Source: Ruminococcaceae bacterium UBA3215
GTDB lineage: Bacteria > Bacillota > Clostridia > Oscillospirales > Ruminococcaceae
Direction: 5' to 3'
Assembly (NCBI GenBank): GCA_002363155.1
Contig: DEWH01000017.1
Location: 2,251 to 66,250 of the forward strand
DNA length: 64,000 nt
Shown: in pieces, positions 7,904-15,995 of the stretch
How positions within the stretch are numbered: position 1 is the stretch's first letter
Layout of the letters: each line of letters starts with the position of its first letter
Program-made: the position numbers and the translations under genes
The notes under the pieces: generated by a model
Seen by the model: the letters and a program-made list of their open reading frames with translations, nothing else
Told to the model about the DNA's origin: nothing
Database searches by the model: none

Positions 7904-10098
7904 GCATACTGTATGATATAATAATTATCCTGCCCTTTTCATTGCTAACAGTAATTCTTTTCGGATCCTGTGCAGGAATGCCGGAGGACAGCGCCGCAGG
8001 CTTTGTCATCTGCCTTGCTCTTTCTCTGCTGATAATATTCCTGCGCGGTATGAAGCGGAAAAACCGGCTCCGCGGTATCTGTACTGCCGCAGTATTCATC
8101 ATCGTGCTGGCGATAGCCGCGGGAGAAGAGAACCGGCAACTTTTCATAGAGGAATACCTGTGGGTGCTGCACATCATCTTCCTCTCTTCGGCGGCGCTTA
8201 TCGCCGGTATCCTTGCAGCGCGCAATATATGGGTAAGGCGAATCGCCGCAGCCGCACTTGTGATTTATGCAGCCGCGGAAACAGTGCTCTCGCGCGAGAT
8301 AAGCAAAGAAGCATTTGCACTGATATGCTTCATTGTCCTCGTCCGTATTGCCGAGGAGATTCAGCGCAGATGGGTAAAATCCGGAAGCCCGGACATAAAA
8401 GCGCACATAACGGGCATATCCCCGATATTGCTCGCGGTGTGCATTTCCGTATATCTTGTTCCCGCACCCGACGAGCCCTACGACTGGCAGTTCGCCAAAA
8501 ACATATACAGCGGAGCTTCCTCCCTTTTTGGCAGGATCTACGGCTATCTTACCCACCCTTCCGACGATTACGGAAGCATCGGTTTTTCCGACAGCGGCTC
8601 CTTTCTCGCGGGACTGCAAGGAAATGACGAGGTAGTCATGCACATCGAGACCGGAAATCCGGCAGTTAAAGAAGTCCGGCTCGCCGGCTGCATCAGCGGT
8701 GATTTCACGGGTCGGGAATGGATATTCGATACCGGAACGGAAAGCAGTTACAGAATGACGGACACGGCGGAGACTGCCTGTGCTGTCAGGAAATACGCAG
8801 GAGCCGCACAATCCGATCTGCTCCAGAATACCAATATGTACTTTGAATCCTTTATGTACAATACGAAGTACATTTTCTCTCCCGGGAAGATAAGGCTTGA
8901 GAAAACGAAAGAAAAACTTCCGGGAATAAGTGAAAGGAACGGCAGCATCATCTCCGAGCAGCGGCTCGGCTATAATGACAGATATCTGATCTCCTGCTAT
9001 GTGCTTAATTACGGCTCACCCGATCTTCCGGAGCTGCTGGATAACGCGGAGCCGATCACCGAAGCAGAGTGGGATCAGACAGCGAGGGCGGAGAACATTT
9101 ACGGTAAAGACGATTACTCTTTCGCGGATTATCTGGATCACAGCTCCGATATATACGAAAAATACTGCCGTCCGCTCGGCTTGTCTGAACGCGCGAAAGC
9201 AGTCATTGACGAGATAAAAAACAGCTCGGACAGCAGATACGGGAGAGCGAAGAAGCTTGAAGCTTATCTGAAAAAGCTGGAGTATTCCACAGATGCCGGA
9301 GCCCTGCCCGATACCGTCACGGACGCGGGGAGCTTCCTCGATCATTTCCTGTTCACATCAAAAAAAGGCTGGTGTATGCACTTTGCCACAGCGTTCGTGC
9401 TTATGGCTGACGAAATGGGCATGCCCTGCCGATATGTGCAGGGCTATACTGCCAAGCGCGATATCAGCGGAGATATGATCGTGAAACAGAGCAATGCCCA
9501 TGCCTGGCCTGAGGTCTATTTCGACAATGTGGGCTGGGTGGCATTCGAGCCTACTCCGGGCTTCGCTGTTCCTGCCGGCTGGGGCAGATATGAAAATACC
9601 GCAAATGCGGAGAATGAGATGAATGACACGGATACCGGTGACGACACCGCCGAAGAGAGCGAAACAACCGAGGAATCGTCACAGACAGGCATCGATCCGA
9701 TGATCTTCATTATTCCCACTGCAGCAGTCGCCGGATCGCTGCTGTTCTTCTGTATCGTCAGCCGTTTCGGTTCCCGCAGAAGGTACGAACGAATGAACCC
9801 GCAGGAAAAATTTACATACCTCACACAGCAGAATCTCCGTCTGCTCGGTCTGCTCGGATTTCCGCGAGAAAACGGCGAGACGCTGTCGGAATATTATGAT
9901 AGGATAATGCGCTCCGAAAGACAGGATATAAAGGAGCAGATCGGATTTATCCCGCTTTATGAAACGGTACTGTACTCCGACAGAGAGATCACAGCCGCAG
10001 ACATCGAGCCGTCTGAAGCCGCGCACAATGCTCTTCGCGAACTCGTAAAAAAAAGCAGCCTGAGATCCGGACTGATGCTGATGCTCCGGGATCAGTGA
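7900..10098 (+). CDS. Membrane-bound transglutaminase-like protein (TgpA type)
   Basis: 732 residues. The N-terminus has about six membrane helices (to residue ~200). A long extracytoplasmic part follows, holding a transglutaminase core. The catalytic triad is recognisable: Cys in KKGWCMHFATAF near residue 491, His in SNAHAWPEVYF near 532, Asp in YFDNVGW near 540. A Thr/Glu-rich spacer leads to a final helix (~605-625) and a cytoplasmic C-terminus with the DUF4129-like SEYYDRI region. This is the third gene of the MoxR operon. It may cross-link or cleave a cell-surface polypeptide; the substrate is unknown. Confidence 0.88.
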   Translation: MSILYDIIIILPFSLLTVILFGSCAGMPEDSAAGFVICLALSLLIIFLRGMKRKNRLRGICTAAVFIIVLAIAAGEENRQLFIEEYLWVLHIIFLSSAALIAGILAARNIWVRRIAAAALVIYAAAETVLSREISKEAFALICFIVLVRIAEEIQRRWVKSGSPDIKAHITGISPILLAVCISVYLVPAPDEPYDWQFAKNIYSGASSLFGRIYGYLTHPSDDYGSIGFSDSGSFLAGLQGNDEVVMHIETGNPAVKEVRLAGCISGDFTGREWIFDTGTESSYRMTDTAETACAVRKYAGAAQSDLLQNTNMYFESFMYNTKYIFSPGKIRLEKTKEKLPGISERNGSIISEQRLGYNDRYLISCYVLNYGSPDLPELLDNAEPITEAEWDQTARAENIYGKDDYSFADYLDHSSDIYEKYCRPLGLSERAKAVIDEIKNSSDSRYGRAKKLEAYLKKLEYSTDAGALPDTVTDAGSFLDHFLFTSKKGWCMHFATAFVLMADEMGMPCRYVQGYTAKRDISGDMIVKQSNAHAWPEVYFDNVGWVAFEPTPGFAVPAGWGRYENTANAENEMNDTDTGDDTAEESETTEESSQTGIDPMIFIIPTAAVAGSLLFFCIVSRFGSRRRYERMNPQEKFTYLTQQNLRLLGLLGFPRENGETLSEYYDRIMRSERQDIKEQIGFIPLYETVLYSDREITAADIEPSEAAHNALRELVKKSSLRSGLMLMLRDQ

Positions 10099-10191
10099 CA
10101 GCTTGTTCGGTGAACGGATCACGAAATGTTATCTGTCACCGGTTCTGTATTACGAAATATATCCGCCATTATTTCTCCTTTCGGGCATAAG

Positions 10192-10224
10192 AAAACCGCC
10201 TTGATTGCTCAGGGCGGTTTTTGT
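10192..10224 (+). terminator. Terminator of the MoxR operon
   Basis: AAAACCGCC and GGCGGTTTT flank a 12-base loop and are followed by TTTTTGTTTT. It may also work for the converging gene at 10236. Confidence 0.75.
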
Positions 10225-10235
10225 TTTAATTGTTA

Positions 10236-10415
10236 TCACGCAGTTTTGACATCAGCAATTTTTTCGAGATCAGATTCTCCAAAACTTCCCCAGTCAAAAC
10301 TATTTCCTTCTTCCCACTCTACTGCATAAGAGTGAGGAATGGTTTCGGAAATATCAACAATCTCACCCTGTCTTCCTGTTTCTTTGATTAATACTTTGTC
10401 ACCAAGACTTAACAT
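10236..10415 (-). CDS. Small SH3-like protein, candidate immunity partner of the MuF toxin
   Basis: 59 residues from ATG 10415, chosen because GGGAG lies nine bases upstream and the ATG starts one base after the stop of the upstream gene (TGATATG), implying coupled translation. The pattern SLGDKVLIKETGRQGEIVDI then YAVEWEEG resembles the short beta-barrel DUF4926 family, often found beside DUF6883-type domains. The partner upstream ends in such a domain. A role as immunity protein is inferred from position and small size, not from a recognised active motif. Confidence 0.6.
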   Translation of the reverse strand: MLSLGDKVLIKETGRQGEIVDISETIPHSYAVEWEEGNSFDWGSFGESDLEKIADVKTA

Positions 10416-10416
10416 A

Positions 10417-11169
10417 TCAGCCACTCCCTTCTTTATCAAATGCTGTAATAAAACGAGCACAATTTGTTCCGTGATCGATTTGCCAACCAGTTAAAAACAA
10501 ATGCTTCTCTGTAACGCCAAGTTGAGTATATATGTTAAAACATATATCTCCCTTTATTTTTCCTTCTTTGACATCAACACGAATGCCTTTCTCAAAAGCG
10601 TCTCTCAGCTGATTTCTTAATAATTCTCCGTCTTTAGTAGTATATCCTACCGCACTGAAATGATCCCAATGTTTGCCGTTTGGATTGAGACAAAAGCCTT
10701 CTATTTTTGAATCAGCTATAACAAATTCATTCATACTCATGACTTTTTCAGTCATATATTCAATTGTCAAGTCTTCTGCTTCTTTTGTCAACATATCATT
10801 TTCCGTCGTTTCTTCTTTTCCTACTTCTATTATACCACCATTTTCAGATTTGTCAACACCCTCGGCAGAATTATCCGTTGTTCCGATCTGCTCCCGTTCC
10901 GCTATCATCTGATCGAGCCTTTGCTCAATCTCCTCAATAGAGGTTCCTTCAAGCATTCTTTCGATATCTGCCTGAATGTCTTCAAGCGTCTCCTGCGGTG
11001 TGGTGACTTTGCACCGGCAGAACGGGTGCATCGGAGGACAGTTCACACCGACAGCCGCTTCGGATATCCTGAACCGCTCGCCGTCGAGATCGTCGCAGGT
11101 GTCACAGACGTTCTCTGCGTTCTCTCCGAGGGAGATAAACTCATACTCGTCGAAGCCTGCGTTCTTCAT
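10417..11169 (-). CDS. N-terminally truncated phage MuF head protein fused to a DUF6883-like toxin domain
   Basis: 250 codons. Residues ~1-55 are the C-terminal end of a MuF/SPP1-gp7 minor head protein: FISLGENAENVCDTCDDLDG, then NCPPMHPFCRCKV with the paired cysteines and histidine. A helical linker (~55-145) follows. The last ~100 residues (KIEGFCLNPNGKHWDHFSAV ... LTGWQIDHG ... ARFITAF) resemble DUF6883. MuF proteins with C-terminal toxins are a known class of prophage polymorphic toxin. Here most of the MuF domain is missing; in frame just upstream is T-N-Q-A-TAG-L-R-G, a stop where a coding residue would be expected. GAGG is too close to the ATG to be a good ribosome site. The toxin part may therefore be silent or expressed from an inner start. 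Confidence 0.65.
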   Translation of the reverse strand: MKNAGFDEYEFISLGENAENVCDTCDDLDGERFRISEAAVGVNCPPMHPFCRCKVTTPQETLEDIQADIERMLEGTSIEEIEQRLDQMIAEREQIGTTDNSAEGVDKSENGGIIEVGKEETTENDMLTKEAEDLTIEYMTEKVMSMNEFVIADSKIEGFCLNPNGKHWDHFSAVGYTTKDGELLRNQLRDAFEKGIRVDVKEGKIKGDICFNIYTQLGVTEKHLFLTGWQIDHGTNCARFITAFDKEGSG

Positions 11170-11239
11170 TCCTCTGAGCTACGCCTGATTGGTACAATAA
11201 AGTTATAATTTTTTCCGGATAGATAAATAAATAAATTAC

Positions 11240-11268
11240 TTGACAATATGTAAATAAAGTGATATTAT
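11240..11268 (+). promoter_or_regulatory. Promoter of the acyltransferase-3 gene
   Basis: TTGACA (11240-11245) and TATTAT (11263-11268) are 17 bases apart. Confidence 0.75.
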
Positions 11269-11342
11269 AATATAAATAGTTGTTCAACAAAACAGCATTT
11301 ATTCAGAAGAAGGTCCATTTCGGAAAAGGAGGAATAATCAAT

Positions 11343-12464
11343 ATGACTGCATCTGATTCAATCAAGCGCGTGAACACAGGAAGACAATTTGAAGTCGATT
11401 TTGTTAAATTCCTTGCTATACTGTTTATAGTATTAGTTCATTCCTATGAGCAGTTCGGAGCGTTTGACCACGAGCATATATTTCCGGATACTGTATTCAG
11501 GCATGTGGTCGAATTTCTCGGAGGTCCGCCTGCGGAACCTGTTTTTCTGTTTTGTATAGGCATAGGTATGATATATTCAAAGCATAATTCGCCGTTGGAT
11601 TACGTCAAGAGCGGACTGAAATTACTGTTAGCCGGATATCTTCTGAATTTCTTCAGGCAAACTCTGCCTCAGTTTATCGGCGTAATGATCGGTGTGGGAG
11701 AAGGTCTGGATCCGATCGGCGGCTTATTTGTTGTTGACATTCTTCCTTTTGCGGGAATGGCTTTCCTGACTGTCGCTCTTATGAAAAAAGCAAAATTCTC
11801 AACATTAATGATATGTGCAATTGCTTTTCTGATGCAGGCAGCCGGAATATGGGCAGCAAATATCGATTTTGAACCGGGAATTATTCAAAGTCTGCTTGGT
11901 CTTATTATTCCTTCAGGCACGTTTACTCCGTTCCCGCTTACTTTGTGGTTCGTTTTCCCTGCAGCGGGTATGCTTTTCGGCGAATATCTGCAGAAATGCG
12001 AGGACAAGAAGAAAATGTACACAAAGCTTCTTGCCATTTCACTGGTCATCTTTGCATCTATCACGTCAAGCTGTTTGTATTTCGGTATAGATATACGAAA
12101 TATGTTTGTTTTATACGAAGATCTGTATTACCACACCAGTATGATCGGAACACTCTGGATCATGTGTATTGTTCTGTTCCTGCTCGCAGTATGCTATCTG
12201 ATATTCAGAAAGCTCGAAGAAACAAAGGCGGGCACATTCGTAAAATATTGCAGTTCAAATATCAATACGATATATTTTATCCAATGGTTAGTAATAAGTT
12301 ATACCCTATCTGTCCTTATGGTGCTGGATATCGAGAAAACCACTTCCCCGCTCATCATTATTCTGTGGTTTGTTTTCTCAGCAGTCGTCTCGATCTTAAT
12401 ATCGGTACCCGTGGTCAGAATAATGAGAAAAATAAAGAACAAAAAGTCCACAGCTGCCGATTAA
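11343..12464 (+). CDS. Acyltransferase-3-type multi-membrane-span protein
   Basis: 373 residues from the ATG at 11343, which has GGAGG nine bases upstream. The N-terminal RQFEVDFVKFLAILFIVLVH is typical of acyltransferase-3/OafA- and HGSNAT-like proteins: a basic/acidic start, then a helix ending in the key histidine. About ten membrane helices follow. Such enzymes O-acylate sugars or lipids at the membrane; no substrate can be named. It stands alone with its own promoter and terminator, and borders the MuF fragment. Confidence 0.75.
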   Translation: MTASDSIKRVNTGRQFEVDFVKFLAILFIVLVHSYEQFGAFDHEHIFPDTVFRHVVEFLGGPPAEPVFLFCIGIGMIYSKHNSPLDYVKSGLKLLLAGYLLNFFRQTLPQFIGVMIGVGEGLDPIGGLFVVDILPFAGMAFLTVALMKKAKFSTLMICAIAFLMQAAGIWAANIDFEPGIIQSLLGLIIPSGTFTPFPLTLWFVFPAAGMLFGEYLQKCEDKKKMYTKLLAISLVIFASITSSCLYFGIDIRNMFVLYEDLYYHTSMIGTLWIMCIVLFLLAVCYLIFRKLEETKAGTFVKYCSSNINTIYFIQWLVISYTLSVLMVLDIEKTTSPLIIILWFVFSAVVSILISVPVVRIMRKIKNKKSTAAD

Positions 12465-12485
12465 GCACTTAAAATGATATGATAA

Positions 12486-12517
12486 AGACGCAGGATAAAT
12501 GATCCTGCGTCTTTTTT
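12486..12517. terminator. Bidirectional terminator between converging genes
   Basis: AGACGCAGGAT and ATCCTGCGTCT flank a short loop, with TTTTTT on the plus strand and TTT on the minus strand. Confidence 0.8.
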
Positions 12518-12526
12518 AATCCTGCA

Positions 12527-14362
12527 TTACTTTGCTGTTACGGTCGCAATATCACTTGAGGAGACCTTCGTCCACTCACCGTTTACATACGCTTTTACAG
12601 CGTAGGAGTATTTCTTTCCTGCCTTTGTGCCGGTAATGCGGACTGCGTTCTTTTCAGTCTCAGCGACAAGTTTCAGCTTGCCGTTCACATACTTGAAAAC
12701 CCTGTACTTCTCTGCATTATCAACTTTGTTCCACCTGACCGCAATACTTCCCTCGTCAGCAGTCAGCGAAACGACCGGCTTGTAATTTGCTGTCACTGAT
12801 ATTTCATAGGCGTCCGCTGTTTCGGATAGATTTCCACCAATGCTGTATCTTATCAGGAATTCGTATGTTTTCCCGTTTTTGAGTCCGGAGACCGTAAGAG
12901 AAGTTTTTGATAAAGTCCGGAGCTTTTCGTACTTGCCGTTTCTCTTGATATATACTGTATAGCTCTCTGCGCCGGGCACAGCGTCCCATGTCAGTTTCGC
13001 CTTGCTTTCCGTTATTTCAGCAGTCACATCTCTGCCGCTGTTCGGACGGTCATCAGCAGCAACCGTATGATCGGTGTCTGTTGGAGTGTTGCTTGTCGGG
13101 TATGACGGGACAGACGGTGTATAGCTGATGCCGGTGATGATCCATTTCGCATAAAGCGTCTTGTCAGCAGTTATCACGGTTTGTTCAAAGTCGAACGGAC
13201 TGCCCGTGCATCCGGCATTGTCATACCAGCCGATGAAAACCGATTCGCCGCGGAAAGGATCAGCCGGAGCCGATGCCTTTTCACCGCTTATGACCCTCTG
13301 CGATGCAACCGCGCTGCCTCCCCTGCTGTCAAATGTGACGGTAAACGGGTGCTCTATCCTGTCTATCTGTGCCTGTACTGCAGCGGCATATAATGCGGCA
13401 CCGCTTTCGTTCGGGTGGAAAGAATTTCTCCGGACAAATGAGGTCTTGTCGATCTCATCAGGATCCGTTTCAAACAGGAGCAAATACAGCTCGTTTATGT
13501 ATGGCTGGGACGAATATGCTTCGTGTCCTTCGAAATCGGATCTGACATCGACAAAATATATCTTGAGACCGCTGTTGTCATGCAGATCGTTTACAATTGA
13601 TCTCAACTCATCATCAAACCAGTCAACGGCATCTTTCAGTATCGCCGCTTTGTCAGAAGGAAACATACCGGTGCCGGATACAAGATACGGATAGCCGACA
13701 ACAATTATTGAAGCATCTCCCGCCGCGCTTGCTAAGTTTCTATATGCTGAAATAAGTTCGTTCTTTAACCCGGAATAGAAAAGGCTTTTTTTCGCATCGA
13801 TCCCCGTCTGAAAGTATTCGGTGGTACTTGTGAATGCAGCAGTTAAAATATCTACAAAACCGATATCGTTACCGCCTATGCTGATCGTGATATAGTCATT
13901 GGACGTCAGAGCCAGCCCGTTCAGTATATCAAGCTGTGCCGGAAGCGATGCAGTACCGGTATATGCCGTGTCATTCCAGTCGAAATTATACTCTATTTCC
14001 TGTGTTTGCGTAAGATGCTTTATCTCTGCCGAAGATGCCGCAGCCAGGTACCAGTTAGTACCTCTGTGATCTGCCATAGTTCCGTTAACGCCGTCAAGCG
14101 TCAGCATTCCTGCCCACGCTTTGGAAGAACGATGCGCAAGCCAGTCCTGATTCACTGCAGAATCGCTGACTTTTTCGTCCTGTCCGTAAAACGGCTTTAT
14201 ACCCTCCCCGGACGAATATGAGTCTCCGAGAGTCACTATGATCCTCGGGTCTGTTTCTGCACCGGCCACAAATAAGAACTCCGGAATGATCCCGACGGCA
14301 CTTGTAATTGCAAGCATTGCAGCTGTAATGAACGAAAGAATGCGATTTCTGATTTTTTTCAT
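12527..14362 (-). CDS. Secreted SGNH/GDSL hydrolase with Listeria-type repeat and Fn3-like tail
   Basis: 611 residues. Signal peptide 1-35. The SGNH esterase domain (~40-335) shows block I TLGDSYSSGEG with Ser48, block III SIGGNDIGF and block V SFHPNESG with the catalytic His. Next comes a Listeria-Bacteroides InlB-like repeat (TVTFDSRGGS ... FIGWYDN ... LYAKW), a Thr/Pro-rich linker, then two Fn3-like domains matching the tail of the protein at 3373-5538. It probably de-esterifies a carbohydrate or lipid outside the cell; the substrate is not visible. It is a single gene with consensus promoter upstream. Confidence 0.88.
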   Translation of the reverse strand: MKKIRNRILSFITAAMLAITSAVGIIPEFLFVAGAETDPRIIVTLGDSYSSGEGIKPFYGQDEKVSDSAVNQDWLAHRSSKAWAGMLTLDGVNGTMADHRGTNWYLAAASSAEIKHLTQTQEIEYNFDWNDTAYTGTASLPAQLDILNGLALTSNDYITISIGGNDIGFVDILTAAFTSTTEYFQTGIDAKKSLFYSGLKNELISAYRNLASAAGDASIIVVGYPYLVSGTGMFPSDKAAILKDAVDWFDDELRSIVNDLHDNSGLKIYFVDVRSDFEGHEAYSSQPYINELYLLLFETDPDEIDKTSFVRRNSFHPNESGAALYAAAVQAQIDRIEHPFTVTFDSRGGSAVASQRVISGEKASAPADPFRGESVFIGWYDNAGCTGSPFDFEQTVITADKTLYAKWIITGISYTPSVPSYPTSNTPTDTDHTVAADDRPNSGRDVTAEITESKAKLTWDAVPGAESYTVYIKRNGKYEKLRTLSKTSLTVSGLKNGKTYEFLIRYSIGGNLSETADAYEISVTANYKPVVSLTADEGSIAVRWNKVDNAEKYRVFKYVNGKLKLVAETEKNAVRITGTKAGKKYSYAVKAYVNGEWTKVSSSDIATVTAK

Positions 14363-14417
14363 ATATTACGTCCTTTCCGGGCAAAAATCAGTGTATCTTT
14401 ATGATTTTTATATATTA

Positions 14418-14446
14418 ATTATAATACCGCTGAAAACATTTGTCAA
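14418..14446 (-). promoter_or_regulatory. Promoter of the SGNH hydrolase gene
   Basis: On the minus strand TTGACA (14441-14446) and TATAAT (14418-14423) are both perfect and 17 bases apart. Confidence 0.8.
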
Positions 14447-14513
14447 GTTTTTAGTCTTTATTTGTGATTTTTGGATATCTCCGCAGTCAGATCCGGTTTT
14501 GGACATCATTCTA

Positions 14514-14542
14514 TAGACAAAAACAGGTTTTTGGTGTATAAT
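14514..14542 (+). promoter_or_regulatory. Promoter of the small lipoprotein gene
   Basis: TAGACA (14514-14519) and TATAAT (14537-14542) are 17 bases apart. Confidence 0.65.
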
Positions 14543-14608
14543 AGTTTAGGAAACATCTAAAAACCTTTTGAGAGAAAAAGAGCTCAGTCCGAAAGGCAGG
14601 AATAAACC

Positions 14609-15055
14609 ATGAAAATAAAACTCTGCACGATCGTCTCTCTTATATTGTGTGCAGCTGTTTCAGCAGGATGCGGCAAATCCGGACAGCAGGAGCCAACTGC
14701 AACTGCTGCCGCTTCCGTATCCGCGGAGACTGCCGAAGCAGATGCTGAAAAGAGAGATTCTGTCTATAAGGTGCTGGTAACGGATCAGTTAGGCAACCCT
14801 GTTTCCGGCGCAAAAGTGCAGTTCTGCAATGACGAAATGTGTCTTTTCTCCGTTACCGGCACGGACGGTATCGCCGAATTTGAGACTGACGAGGGACAAG
14901 GCTATGAAGTTCATCTGTTCAAGGTCCCGGAAAACTATGAAAGCGATGCTACCGTATATCCGGCTCCCGAAAAATACGGAACAGTAACGATTACAGCATA
15001 TCTTAAAGATGATGCCGCTGATATTACCGACACCCGTTCCCCCGAAGAAGATTGA
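14609..15055 (+). CDS. Small lipoprotein with carboxypeptidase-regulatory-like domain
   Basis: 148 residues. The N-terminal signal ends in the lipobox VSAGC (Cys ~21), so the mature protein is lipid-anchored outside the membrane. An Ala/Thr/Glu-rich spacer (~22-50) precedes a beta-sandwich of the carboxypeptidase-regulatory-like/B-Ig type (VLVTDQLGNPVSGAKVQF ... TGTDGIAEF). It stands just upstream of the CXXC/4Fe-4S/thioredoxin pair, about 165 bp away, and may belong to the same transcription unit. No enzymatic motif. Confidence 0.75.
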   Translation: MKIKLCTIVSLILCAAVSAGCGKSGQQEPTATAAASVSAETAEADAEKRDSVYKVLVTDQLGNPVSGAKVQFCNDEMCLFSVTGTDGIAEFETDEGQGYEVHLFKVPENYESDATVYPAPEKYGTVTITAYLKDDAADITDTRSPEED

Positions 15056-15220
15056 AATAATATGACAATTGAATTTCCCGGAATACGCTTGGATATAAAA
15101 GGCGTTTATAAAGGTTTAAACGGGTTTATTGCGCAGTCAGTTATTTTTTATGCAGCGATGCAAAGGTTGTGTGCGCCTATTTGTGCGGTATGACCTAAAT
15201 ATAAAAAACAGGAGAATCAA

Positions 15221-15994
15221 ATGGAGAAAAGCAAAGCCGGAAATATCCGCGATACGGTCATTAAGATCATTCAAGCTGTCCTTTGCACCGCCTATGTAAT
15301 GTTCATGTCGGTGCAGGTGATCGGCATTTACAGCTCCGGTTCAGCAGCACAGGCTGATGACCCGAAAGCGCAGATATATACACAGGATATCGCCGCCGAC
15401 GCTGTTATCAAGGGACTGCCCTTACTGATACTTTCAGCGGCAGTCACGATAACAGCAGCGGTACTCGGAGTACGGAACAGGAACAAGCCTTTCAATGACC
15501 CCGTTATAAAACGTGATATCGTCACTTCCGGGATAAAGACACCTACCGCAGAGATGCTTGCCGAAAGGTCAAAGCAGAAACGGCTTCATACAGCCGGCCG
15601 GATATGCTTCGCAGCCGCTATGGTGCCGATAATCCTATATATGACCAATGCCTCGCATTTTGACCGTTCCGATACTCAGGGTCTTGAATCTGTCATCGGG
15701 GATATGGTGATGTTCATTCTTCCGTGGACGATCATAGGTGTAGGCGAGCTGGCTGTATCATACACTCTTATTGACAAGAGCGTCAAAAAGGAGATCGAAC
15801 TTGCAGCAGACTGTGAAAGGAATGCAGGCACATCAAAAACGGAAGTGAAACGTCCCAAAGCAGTCATTATAGTAAGATGCGCTGCGCTCGCGGTTTCAGC
15901 CTTGCTGATTATATCCGGCATTTCAAACGGCGGAGCGAATGCGGTGCTGTCAAAAGCAATAACGATCTGTACGGAGTGTATCGGACTTGGATAA
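15221..15994 (+). CDS. Membrane protein with C-terminal CD1871A-type CXXC motif
   Basis: 257 residues. Four to five membrane segments (about 17-37, 65-84, 126-145, 165-185, 215-235) end in a short tail with the redox-type motif ICTECIGLG. Small CD1871A-family CXXC proteins end this way; here the motif is carried by a much longer membrane protein. The next gene starts at the stop codon (TAAAATG) and encodes a 4Fe-4S/thioredoxin protein, which supports a joint membrane redox role. The exact reaction is unknown. Confidence 0.7.
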   Translation: MEKSKAGNIRDTVIKIIQAVLCTAYVMFMSVQVIGIYSSGSAAQADDPKAQIYTQDIAADAVIKGLPLLILSAAVTITAAVLGVRNRNKPFNDPVIKRDIVTSGIKTPTAEMLAERSKQKRLHTAGRICFAAAMVPIILYMTNASHFDRSDTQGLESVIGDMVMFILPWTIIGVGELAVSYTLIDKSVKKEIELAADCERNAGTSKTEVKRPKAVIIVRCAALAVSALLIISGISNGGANAVLSKAITICTECIGLG

Positions 15995-15995
15995 A

